Assembly (NCBI GenBank): GCA_002189035.1
Contig: CM007990.1
Span: forward strand, 3,782,001 to 3,846,000
DNA from: Utricularia gibba
Taxonomy: Eukaryota; Streptophyta; Magnoliopsida; Lamiales; Lentibulariaceae
Length of the DNA stretch: 64,000 nucleotides
Direction of reading: 5' to 3'
Of the stretch, positions 23,462-34,920 are shown in pieces (position 1 is the stretch's first letter; each line of letters begins with the position of its first letter). A program made the position numbers and the translations under genes. The notes below the pieces were generated by a model. The model was not told the origin of the DNA and made no database searches. It saw only the letters and a list, made by a program, of their open reading frames with translations.

Positions 23462-25836
23462 TCACAAGGGGCTGTCTAAAATCCATCTCTTGAACAGGAC
23501 ATAGCATTCCTTGGGCTTGTACCTGGGAGCTATGTGCCCCGCCGCCTGCAACATGTAAATGCCAAATGATGTTATTACTGCAAGACTACTACAACACATA
23601 TAAGAGACATGTTGGGAGCACTTGCCAAAACGGTGGCGTAAGTCATCTTGTTCTCAAAAGTTCTCGTGTATCTGCATCATGCATGTTTAATAAAACAATC
23701 AAACGCTTGTCTCCTAAAAAACCAACGGAAGATTTATGATTACCCGCTGACAAATTCATCCACGAACCATGGCCTCCATTTCTCTACAACAGGAGAGTTG
23801 AGGGACTTTATCCATGCCAGGGTCTCCAATGTGGGCACGCCAAGGTCAAAACTACCACTGAAAGCACAAGCAATAAAGCAAAAGCGTTGGAGCCTAGTTA
23901 AGTGATTACTGGTTTCTTGTCAATAGAGTGAAGCGCAAAACTTTGATTGTTGCCTGTAAATGAGAGAGCGGTAGCCTCTGGAAGTAAGATTCTTGTGAAA
24001 GGGGATCATGCTCGGATAATCGAAAGTGGAGTTTATGTTATAATTACATGTAATCCATTTTTCTCTACTCCCCTGCATCATCATCAACACACAATATTGT
24101 TTACTGTTGTTGCCTTGCATCTGAAGCAGAGCAAAAGTTGTTGTGTTGTTTTACCTTAGCGACATGAAGGGATTCTTGGACGTTGGGATCATTAGCCCAA
24201 GGATCGCAAAATATGCAGTCGTCAGGCTGAAAAATCAACACAGATGAATGAACACTGAGCGATGGAAACACGAGAAAGACTGTGGACGTTACATGGCAAT
24301 GAATCTCCGAGTGCTCTTCGTTTCCGTACACCTGAATCATATCCCGCCTTCTCCCAGAAACCGATGGGCATGCTGGCTTAAAGGCATTGTATGGATTCAA
24401 GGGATCCACCAGCTGTTTCTCACATGCAAGGTATGCATCAAACTAAAGATTCAACAGAGGGAAAGGAGGAACTGGGAATTTGATATCTTGCCTCATGAAA
24501 AGTTTCAACATCTTTAGAACATGGCTTGTTGTTCGCATCTATCGAGTAATTCCCCTTGCAGTTTCGTTCCAAGGACTGAAACAAAAGGATAGTTGACGTT
24601 GCCATTACATTTTAAATGAAGCAAAATTTCAGTTTCAACCTCGTAGAGATCAGGAGGGATGAGCCCCAATCCGTAAGCAGCCGGCACCTTGTAGTTTGCA
24701 TAGTCATAAGATGTGAGTGGATTTCCCAAGATGTACCCCTGTTTCCAAAAAGATGAATTCTTCAAAAAATTTGAATATAACTAAAGATACTAGTCAGAAT
24801 GACAGACTTTGAGGTTAATCTGGGGGTTGATTCCGAGTTCATTCCCTGCATCACAAGAGCAAAGCAAGAGTCAGTTGAAGAGTCCAAGAAATAGGCCATT
24901 TTTCATTTCTTTGCACCATCAGCTATCAGCCTGGTAACGACAGGTACTGTGGTGCCGCTAAAGGAGTCTCCGGCGACGTAAAACGGGCTCGATCCGAACT
25001 CTGAATGATCGTCCAGCCACTGCAGACGGACCAGAAGTGGCAGCTCAAATACGAATATATAAAAGAACGCATGGATATGTAGGATTAGAGCAAACAAACA
25101 TACCTTTTGAAGGAACACGTAAGCTTGTTCACATGAATGAAAGTGTGTTGTGTAGGTAGCCTCCTCTGTCTTGCCGTAGGAAAATCCAGTTCCCACAGGG
25201 GAATCCACGAACAATATGTTTGCTTCCTGCAAAAAAACACAAAAATCTGAACCTCGATATTCCGAGAAAAGAATAGCGTCATCAGCAGAAACGATTACGA
25301 ACCTGGGTCCATGAATAAGGATTCACGATCAGGCTGGGCAAGACCCCTTCGTCTGTATCCGACACATTAAAAGTCAATGGCCCTGCAATGAATCTCTTCC
25401 ACTCTCTTAGTACTGTAAAAGGAACATAGCAACAATGATAGAGAGAAGAAACCAAACCATTTTCATAGAAAAGAATGGAAAGAGCAGAGCACCCCGGCCC
25501 TCCAGTTAACCAAAGAAGTAGAGGGTCTTTCTCATGCTCCGGCCCCGATGACTTGACAAAGTAGTAAAACAGCTGCACATTTTCTTCTTCATCAATACCT
25601 ATGTACCTACCCAGAACAGTCGACAAGAATTATCACCAGTAAACCAAGAGAACAGAACAGAACATTCATTCATGAGAGAAGAGAGAGTTGTCAATCTACC
25701 CTGTTTCCAGATAAAATGGAAGAAGGCCATCAAAGCCAGGGAGATGTGTTATATTAGATTCCCCATCACCCAAAACACTCTCATCAAGCAGGAGTAGGAG
25801 GAGCAGAGCAACCGACAGCAGTGCATTGATGCTCAT
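23462..25836 (-). CDS. SCPL-4: serine carboxypeptidase-like protein, intact (455 aa)
   Basis: Peptidase family S10 fold; many plant clade I members are vacuolar acyltransferases using 1-O-acylglucose donors, but the substrate here is unknown. Fourteen exons: 25836-25700, 25606-25458, 25382-25303, 25226-25104, 25019-24917, 24845-24808, 24738-24640, 24575-24492, 24412-24293, 24226-24155, 24072-23954, 23857-23744, 23671-23626, 23545-23462, totalling 1368 bp with no stop. The ATG at 25836 is chosen because a hydrophobic signal peptide ([19 protein letters not shown]) follows at once. Motifs: [12 protein letters not shown] (oxyanion region), GDSFSG with Ser182, SGSFD with Asp379 replacing the usual SGDHD, and AAGHVAP-type His432 (AAGHIAP here). 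The donors of introns 8, 11 and 13 are GC rather than GT. Exon boundaries are inferred by hand. Confidence 0.88.
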
Positions 25837-25877
25837 ATTCAATGCCCAATATAAAATTCTCCTTGGCTTTGGATTCC

Positions 25878-25884
25878 TATATAT
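25878..25884 (-). promoter_or_regulatory. TATA box of SCPL-4
   Basis: TATATA lies about 42 bases upstream of the SCPL-4 ATG in a conserved 5' block (AAAGATATATAGG on the minus strand). SCPL-1 and SCPL-5 have an equivalent box; SCPL-6 and SCPL-7 have lost it. Confidence 0.6.
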
Positions 25885-27301
25885 CTTTTTGCCTAGTTTC
25901 AAAACTACATGATTACCTTATCAATAAGCTCCATTGGTGGACGCCTTTGCAACACTGTAGCTTCTATGCTCTACCAGACGAATGAGTGGGAGCTATCTGA
26001 CACCTATGAGTTTATGGGCCCCTGGATTTCTTATAATTAGCAAAATGCCCCCTTAAAGTCTTATATTTGCATACCTACCTCCATTTGCTTCGTAAATTCT
26101 GGCCACGATATTTTGATTCTGAAATTTCCCTAATCGCTTGATAATCTAATCATTAACAAAATGCCCACATTATGTAGAAGATCCACCTAATTTCTATAAA
26201 GAAAACATAAAATTAAGATAATTATGTATTCAAAGTATACATCATTGCTATGGATTATATTATAAAAAATATTTAGAAGCTAAAAATTTATGTTTGCTGT
26301 AAACATAGAATCTTGTTGCTTGGATGAATTTGTTTCATCTCATTAAAAATGGATTGTAGTCATTTTTTAATTTAATCATATATTATGAGAGAAATAATTT
26401 TTATTAAAGTATTTATTAAAATACAAATTATTGTTTAAATGGGTCTTGAACTCATTTGTTGAATGGTTTGGACGTCAGATCTAATTTCATGTTAAACCCA
26501 TGATTTTAAAACACTAAATCCATCTAACATACTTGTGCCTTTAGACTTCGGATTAATTGGACAAATTAGGATTATTGTGGTCTACTTTTGCCACTTTCGA
26601 AGTAAAAGAGAAACAAGTAATATTAAAGCAACTCCTATTGTAATCAGTATTAGGGTTGTTATAATGAATAAATAACTTGTGTTCAAATTGTGTCTGATTT
26701 GATTAAGCTCATTTATTTTCATTTGAATAACGTAATCAAATGAAGATAAAAAAAATATATATTTAATTAATTAAATAAATAAACACAAACGAAATCAATA
26801 TTCAATTGATACTTGTTATTATTAGGGAGGGTTGTAGTTCATTCATGCCACTTGGTACTTATAAAAACGACCTTCTTCAAACATGTTTACTGCGCTTTAC
26901 TGAGTAAAAAGAAAACATTTGATTTATGAAAGAAATGTTTCCTATGATACGATTGTGATGAAGATGCTATTGGATACACAACTAACATCCAATTTGTGAG
27001 AAGCATATAATGATATAAAAAGATATGTTATCAGAACGAAGACTCATACGTAAAATGATACTCATCTAATAAGGTGCTGGATGAGGATACACAACTAGCA
27101 CCTAACGAAGGAGTGCCTAAGAATGTATATCTTGTAGCAATGCTCACAAAGTAACGATAAAGAAAATTGAGAACCAAAGGACCATGATTATCAAGTTTCC
27201 AAAGATTAGTTTGTTATGTATAATCTTATTATCATATTTTATGTTATTTTTTATATTTAAATGTGATTAGAATTATTTAATTAAAAGTTCAAAATGGGAG
27301 T
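25885..27301. other. SCPL-4 upstream spacer
   Basis: The first part repeats the spacer module (26010-26420 matches 7690-8060). From about 26430 to 27120 it matches 42640-43130 (shared run CATGTTAAACC.ATGATTTTAAAACA). No gene seen. Confidence 0.6.
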
Positions 27302-28659
27302 TGATAACAAACATTTTATTAGTGTTTTTAGGTCATGAAATTTAGATGTTTAATGATAAAATTATGTATTTTAATTATGATTTTTTATATTTTGTTAATT
27401 ATAGTATTATTTGTATTTTTATACATGATTTAGTCTATATTATGATTTCTAATATTTTTCTAAGTGTTAGTAATAGCATTACGGATTACATTTAGCTAAT
27501 TTATGAGTACAATTCGAAGGGGCACAAGACATAAGAAGGAGACATGATTAATATTCAGCTGTTTACAATCTACAGGTTCAAGTCAAGAATAATACAGATA
27601 TTAGAAACAGTGGACTGATTTTGAAAAATGGAAAAAAAAAATGTGAAGATATTTTTGAAGAAGGGAGAAGGAAGAGAACATGACCATGCTCCAAGAGGGA
27701 GAGGAAGAACATGAAAGAAGGAAGATAAAAGCGATTACTCTAGAAGGAAGACCAAAGACTTGAAGAACAATATCAAACACTCAATCCAGTGCTACTGTTC
27801 CGAATAGTGAACAGTAGCAGATTGCGAACAAAACACTCTCCTTTATCTTTAGTTTGCTGGATATTTTGTTACTTTGACTGTTGTTTTACAATATCTTTGT
27901 TATTATCTTCAATTTATCTTAATAATATCATGATTTATCTTTCATATATGAGTAGGTAAAACTTTAGGGATGACTTAAGGTAAAATATGGTAGTGTGAAT
28001 CTAGGGTTGATAATGAAATTTGTTATTGTTTCTTAGTTCTTATTCTTATCATTTCATGGGTAGATTTAAGGAGGGAAACAAGTTATTTCGCAACTAAGAT
28101 ACTTGATTTAAAGGTAGATCAACAAATCAAGGTGGGAGCAGTAGGTATTAGTCTAAGGTAGAGTCAATAGAACCGGGTAGACCTAGTTCTATATACTTTG
28201 TATACAGGTAGACCTAATTGCAATTTTTGTAATGATATTAGGGATTAGCTTAGCCGAAAATATTATGAATGACCTGGATAGACTTAGATTGTTTGAAGTT
28301 GTGAGCATAGAAACATGGTAAATTAAATTAAGCATCTTAGAACCATATCACTTGTAGACCCTTAAGGCATATTTGCATTAGTCTATGTTAAAACTAGTAA
28401 TTGTTACTTTCCGCGTTGAGGCTTGATCATGTTTACTGAACTTACTTGCTACTACTAGTCTGAACTTAGACCAAGATCCACTGTTATTTAGAATTATGCA
28501 TCTACTAAAACATTTAGCAAGCACAAGTTCCTTCTGATCGACCCCGAAATCCACTATACAAGTTTTCTAAATTTGTATTTTGTGTAGATTAGGGCTTATA
28601 AATTTATTTGAAGTGAAATTTTTATTTTTGCAACAACATTAGAAAATTTTCGTTTATCA
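27302..28659 (+). mobile_element. Solo LTR, family B (gypsy/Athila-like)
   Basis: The 1358-bp repeat starts TGATAACAAACATTTTATT and ends TCGTTTATCA. Its 3' part (GATTAGGGCTTATAAATTTATTTG) is shared with the LTR of the Athila-type element at 46966-48396 in the opposite orientation and with 38101-39172, 56350-57330 and about 62240-63563. Flanks GGAGT and TAAGT are compatible with a decayed 5-bp target duplication. Confidence 0.75.
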
Positions 28660-29026
28660 TAAGTTACAGGTTTTTATAATTTTCGTATAATTATCTATTT
28701 ATATTTTAACTAATACTTTTTTAAGTCGAATTAAATTTAAATATATGATTGAAGAAATACACATGATAGATGATTGAAAAACACAGTAATAGTAGATGAT
28801 AACAATGTTATTCCAAGTTCTTTTTTTAGTGTTCATTTAAATACAACATGCTAACTTCAATAAGAATTTAATTTATGAGTGATTGAAATGTTATTGTCCC
28901 AAGCAACACACTAAAAGATTGAAGTAACCAACCGCATTGATGCTTTTATTGAGCAATGTGTCAACACACAGACAAGTGTAAGACGTAGATACAAAAGATG
29001 AGAATTACCATGAGAACACACAAGTA
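28660..29026. other. SCPL-5 3' flank
   Basis: Conserved 3' flank of the array (TGATTGAAATGTTATTGTCC and following). No gene seen. Confidence 0.55.
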
Positions 29027-31387
29027 TCACCAAGGGGTGTGCGAAATCCATCTCTTGAACATGAAAAAGCATTCCTTGGGCTTGTAACTGGGAGCTACGT
29101 GCCCCGCCGCCTGCAACATGTCAATGCCGAAAGATGTTATTACTGCAAGACTACTACAACACACATGACAGACAGCTTGGGAGTACTTGCCAAAACGGTG
29201 GCGTAAGTCATCTTGTTCTCGAAACTTCTCGTGTATCTGCATCATGCATGTTTAATAAAACAAACACACGCTTGTCTCCGAAAAAACCTGCAGAAGATTT
29301 ATGATTACCCGCTGACATGCTGATCCACGAACCATGGCCTCCATTCATCCACCACAGGAGAGTTGAGGGACCTTATCCATGCCAGAGTCGACAATGTGGA
29401 TACAGTAAGGTCAAAGCTGCCACTGAAAGCACAAGCGATACAGCAAAAGAGTTGATGGAGCCTCGTTAAGTGATTATGGTCTCTTGCCAACAAAGTGAAG
29501 TGCAAAACTTGGAGTGTTGCCTGTAAATGAGAGAGCGGTAGCCTCTGGAGGTCAGATTCTTATGAAAAGGGATCATGCTCGGATAATCGCAACTGTAGTT
29601 TATGTTATCATTGCATCTTATCCATGTTTTCTCCTGCATCATCAGCAACAAACAATATCTTTCCCTGTTGTTGTGTATTTGAAGCAGAGCAAAAGGTGCT
29701 GTATAGTTTTACCTTGGTGACGTGGAGGGATTCTTGGACACTGGGATCATTAGCCCATGAAATGCAAAATATGCAACTGTCAGGCTGAGAAATCAACACA
29801 GATTAATGAACACCGAGGAATGGAAACACGAGAAAGGCTGTGGATGTTACATGGCAATGAATCTCCGGGAGCTCTTCGTTTCCGTACACCTGAATCATAT
29901 CCCGGCTTCTTACAGACTTTGGCGGACATGCTGGTTCAATGGCATTGTATTTATTCAAGGGATCCACCAGCTGTTCTTCACAGGCAAACTTTGCATCAAA
30001 TTCACGATTCGGCAGTGGGAAAGGAGGAACCGGGAATTTGATATCTTGCCTCGTGGAAAGTATCAACATCTTTAGAACACGTCTTGTTGTTCGCATCTGT
30101 CGAGTAATTCCCCTTGCAGTTTCGCTCCAAGGACTGAAACAAAAGGATAGTTGACATTTCTGTTACCTTTTAAATAAAGCAAAATTTCACATCAACCTCG
30201 AAGAGATCAGGAGGGATGAGTCCCATTCCGTAAGCAGCCGGTACCCTATAGTTTCCATGATCATGAGATGTGACTGCATTTCCCAAGATGTACCCCTGGT
30301 TCCAAAACAGTGACTTCTTGATAAAAAATATGGAGTTAACTAGAGATAAAAATCAGAATAACGGACTTTAAGGTTAATCTGGGGCTTGATTCCGAGATCA
30401 TTTCCTGCATCACAAGAACAAGGCAAGAGTCAGTTGAAAAGCCCAGACGAAGTAGGGTATTTTTTTCATTTGTGTGCACCATCAGCTATCAGCCTGGTGA
30501 TGACCGGTACTGTGGTGCCGCTAAAGGAGTCTCCGCCGATGTAAAACGGGCTCGATCCGAACTCCGAATGATCCTCCAGCCACTGCAGATGGACCAACAC
30601 CCGTAATTCAATAACTGAGATACAAAGGAGACATGGATATGTTGGATCAAAGCAAGCAAACAAACCTTCTGAAGGAACACGTAAGCTTGTTCGCATGAAT
30701 GAAAGTGTGTTGTGTAGGTAGCCTCATCTGTCTTCCTATAGGAAAATCCAGTTCCCACAGGGGAATCCACGAACAATATGTTTGCTTCCTGGAAAAACAT
30801 ACAAAAATCCTAATCTTGATATTATGAAAAAAAGGAAGCAGTTCCATTACAGAAACAACTACGAACCTGGGTCCATGAATAAGGATTCACGATCAGGTTG
30901 GGCAAGCCCCCTTCGGTTGCAGCCGACAGATTAAAAGTCAAGGGCCCTGCCATGAATCTCTTCCTCTCTCTCGGTACGGTAAATGGTGCATAAAAACAAT
31001 GGTAAAGGCTAAAGAGAAAAAATCAAACCAAGTTCATAGAGAAGAGCAGCAAGAACAGAGCACCCTGGCCCTCCAGTTAACCAAAGCAGTAGAGGGTCTT
31101 TCTCAGGCTCCGGCTCCGATGACTTGACAAAGTAGTAAAACAGCTGCACATTTTCTTCTTCATCAACACCTATGTACCTACCCAGAACAGTCGACAAGAA
31201 TTATCACAAGGAAACCAACAGAACAGATCCTTGATGAGAGAATCTACCATGTTTCCAGATAAAATGGAAGAGGGCCATCAAAGCCAGGGAGATGGGTGAC
31301 CTGAGATCCCCCGTCACCATAAGCACTCCCATCTAGCAAGAGGAGGAGGAGGAGCAGAGCAACCGACAGCAATGCAGTAAAGCTCAT
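29027..31387 (-). CDS. SCPL-5: serine carboxypeptidase-like protein, intact (454 aa)
   Basis: Fourteen exons: 31387-31248, 31177-31029, 30946-30867, 30788-30666, 30582-30480, 30404-30367, 30295-30197, 30133-30050, 29970-29851, 29784-29713, 29633-29521, 29422-29309, 29236-29191, 29110-29027; 1365 bp open. Signal peptide [20 protein letters not shown]. Catalytic candidates are Ser183 (GDSFSG), Asp378 (SGSFD) and His431 ([11 protein letters not shown]). Differences from SCPL-4: one extra Leu in the signal peptide; a 6-bp in-frame deletion at the start of exon 11; and Trp where the others have Gly at the exon 1/2 junction (LETW-YIGV). The stop uses TGGTGA. GC donors of introns 8, 11 and 13 are kept. 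Family role as for the S10/SCPL group; the substrate is unknown. Confidence 0.87.
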
Positions 31388-31428
31388 CTTCAATACTCGA
31401 TATACAACTCTCCTTGGCTTTCCATTCA

Positions 31429-31435
31429 TATATAT
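31429..31435 (-). promoter_or_regulatory. TATA box of SCPL-5
   Basis: TATATAT about 42 bases upstream of the SCPL-5 ATG, at the position equivalent to that of SCPL-4. Confidence 0.6.
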
Positions 31436-34400
31436 CTTTTTGCCTAGTGGACGCCCCTTCCAATAGGCTAGCTTCTATCCTCTATTCATACGAATGAGCA
31501 GCACCCATCTGACAGCTATGAGCTTATTATTTTTTTATAAACTAGTGACATTGATGATCATTATGGCCCCTGGATTTCTTATAATGAGCAAAATGCCCCC
31601 TTAAAAATCGAATCTTGTTGCGTCATGGATTTGTTTCATTTTATTAAAAATGGATTGAATTCATTTTTTAATTTAATCATATATTATGACTTCAATAATT
31701 TTTAATCATAATTTTTTTATCTAATTTATACTTCATTTTTTATTATTTTTTATTGATATATCTTTCGCATTAATATGATTTTTTTTTGGAGAAAATATGT
31801 ATTTTATAGATTTTTAAATTTTTTTTAATGTCATTTAGACAAAAATGAAGCCTAATAACTTTCAGGCTCTAAAGTACAAAATTAAATGTGAAGGTCAAGA
31901 GGTTTGGAGACATGAAAATTAGTCCATATCCAATTCAAGTGTGTTTGGATTAGATATGAAAAGATTTTCATATATTATTGAAGTTAACGATATGAAAAAT
32001 ATGAATATTTTATCCAAATCCACTAGATGATCCGAACACAAAAAGAAGATTCGTTTTTTATTGTATTAAAAGCCTTGTCTCTTAATTATTTGAGATGTTT
32101 TAAATCACTCATTTTCTTGGGTTTTTCTTTAATTTTCAAGTTTGATTATTTCACTCTTAATATCTATGCTTGAGCACACTTTAGTTAAGGATAAGTTATA
32201 CCTGTGTAAGTTTCCATGTGTCTCTTAATTGTTATGTATTGTTGAGCTCAATAAATTCTAAATAAAAAAACATTAATACAATGAAAGTATAACACAAGTC
32301 TTAGTCATAGGAAATTTATATTTTAAGAAAATGTGAAATTTGAAATCGAATACAAACTATCATAATTTTTTAAATAATAATTGAAAAATGTAAATTATGG
32401 ATTTTGATTAAATGAACTATTTTTGGAATTAAAAAACTTTTCATCTACATTTTTTATAACCCTCATATCTCTTATACTTCGTAAACTACATATGTTTTAT
32501 GACACTTTTATAGAAAATAAAAGGAACTGGCTCATGTGATTTTTTGACATAACTAAAAAAGCAATGAAAACTGTCATACTTTGCCAACAAGACTAAATTC
32601 TAAACATTTGCTAGAATGCTATCAATAACCAAATGACTCAGATCACTATTTGTATATAGATATATAAATTAATGATAGATAGATCGTTATCTTTCTCAAA
32701 TATAAAGTACAAAGATATTGTCTTTCATTTTGATATTTACCAAAAACCACATGTAGTCGCTATGAGTTACTACTCATGAGTTATACTTAAAAGAAATTAT
32801 AGAAAGACAACAACATATAATCATAAAGATATGCAAAACCCAAAAGAAATCCAATAAAAAATGAGCACTCTCCATGAAATATGGAAACATAATTTCTCTC
32901 AACACAAAAAAAAAGTGTTTAACGACCAACAGCTATTATAAAACATGAATTAACTCAAGTTAATGTCTACTTCCTTGAAGGAAATCGAGATAAAGAAAAA
33001 AATGAATAGTAGTGTCTACAATTGAAAACTGAAATTGAATAAAAAATTCATAATCAAATTTTAAAAATAATTTTAAAGTACCTGAATTTTTTATTTAATT
33101 TTAAAAATAAGTTAATTTTTTAAAAGTAATTTGTAAAATACTTCCGACCTTATATTTAATATGAAAAATATCTTAACTTTTAATTTGTTTTGCAAAATAA
33201 CGTAATAAGGATGGTAAGTATTATCATGTATATGATTGGTACCAAGTGTAAGGCTGAATAACAAGTTTAAGATAAAGAAAGATGTTTGGTCTAGTGTTAC
33301 AAACATCACTATTTTATTGGTAACAATAAGCATTAATGAGATTGAAGTTGATTGGAAAAAGACATAGAAAAGAATATTTTAGGAGTTCAATTTAAAAAAT
33401 GACTAAACTATTTTTATAATCTTATTTTGTTATATTGTGTTAGATAATTTATTAATGAAAATTAAAACATATATAAATTAAAAAGAACATGAATAATTAA
33501 TGTAAATTGTTAATAAAAAATGTTAACAAAAATAAATCACAAATACATTATATAAGAAAAGTAAAATAGTAATAAAACTCTCTTTTCTCTATAATTACAA
33601 TTATATCAATCATTTGCCATGAATCCATGCAAACTCTGCTCTGGCATAGCATCAATAATGATTAATCATACTATCAACTACAATTCAATTGATTACATCA
33701 TGATTTATCGCTCAAGTCTCGTAATTTCATAATTGGTCAGGAATCATGAAAGATCATTTTTCTAGTTGGTGCACTATCTTGCCTACTTGATATCATCCTA
33801 CCATTCCCTTACATCCTCCATCACAAACATCTCTGTTCACTTCCTAGACTTCAACTTAAGATAAGAAAAAAACAAAGGTAAAAATACAATAGCAAAGAAA
33901 ATGACACTTCTATGTTTTGTATCAAGTAAGAATAGATGCACATAAGGATTGACTAAGGGGAACTCTTGGTGCTGACATAGCGTGTCTTCTATACCTTGGA
34001 CGGTTTCAACCTTTAATCTCAATGTCAATCTAGCACCATTGCTCCTCTAGAACTCTAAGTTGGGCTGCTCTTCAGGCTTATTTGATTATTTAGATGAATA
34101 ATTTTAGTATTGAACTATAAGACTTGTAAATCATAAAGAAATTCAATAGTGGGTTGTTATATTTACTTAAGTTCTGTGGATATTTTAATTACACATTTAA
34201 AAAAATCTCATTTGAATTTATTTACTGCCCACATCCTTATGTAAACTTGATCAAAGAAATTAACTCTTATCTAAAGGCTGAATCCATCTTTACAAAACCA
34301 AAATCCAGCACACCACTCGGCATTTGACAAATAACATGACATGTAGAAAAAGGTTTCGGCTGCAACAACTAATGGAAAGCATCAAAATAAGTTTTGCAAT

Positions 34401-34469
34401 GCGTAAATGTCAACAATCTCAACCATTACAAGTCAAATGATCAAGCTAATTACACATATGTTGCTGTGA
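31436..34469. repeat. Duplicated AT-rich spacer, copy 2
   Basis: Counterpart of 19310-22930, somewhat shorter through internal deletions, with no coding capacity recognised. The open frames at 33112-33333 and 33837-34028 resemble nothing and are not conserved in the other copy. Confidence 0.7.
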
Positions 34470-34920
34470 GCTGGTTGCAAGTGATTGTTTCCATCCTTCA
34501 CTTGTATGATTGCTCTTACACCCATTATATTTGGTGGGGGAAAGAAGCACCTTGTCAATTGTTTTTTTGCATAGGTTATTCCTACACCCGGAGGTTTCCC
34601 AACTCTCTGATAAATAAACATGCAAAACATATATACAAAATGCATCTTAATCTAAAGCTACGCAGGGCCATTGTGCATCTACATCCGTTTATTCCCTAAA
34701 TCTTCCCGAGTGCTTCTAAAAACATTATTCCAAGTTTTTTTTTTCAACGGTAGAGTATTGTTTCGATTGTGCTTAGTTCAATATAATATGTTGACTTCAA
34801 TAAGAATTGAATATAAGAGTGATTGAAGTGCTATTAGTCCCCAGCAACACCCTCTAGAACTAGACTGTACAAGACTGAAGCAACCAACCGCATTGAGAAT
34901 ACCATGAGAACACACAAATA
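34470..34920. repeat. Conserved SCPL 3'-flank module, copy 2
   Basis: Same module as 22930-23461, directly 3' of SCPL-6. Confidence 0.6.

Noticed and set aside
34394-34699. Open frame with a sequence (LYDCSYTHYIWWGKEA) repeated at 22945 and 63600
   Set aside because: The frame is not kept in length or downstream sequence among the three copies; conservation is at the DNA level through segmental duplication.
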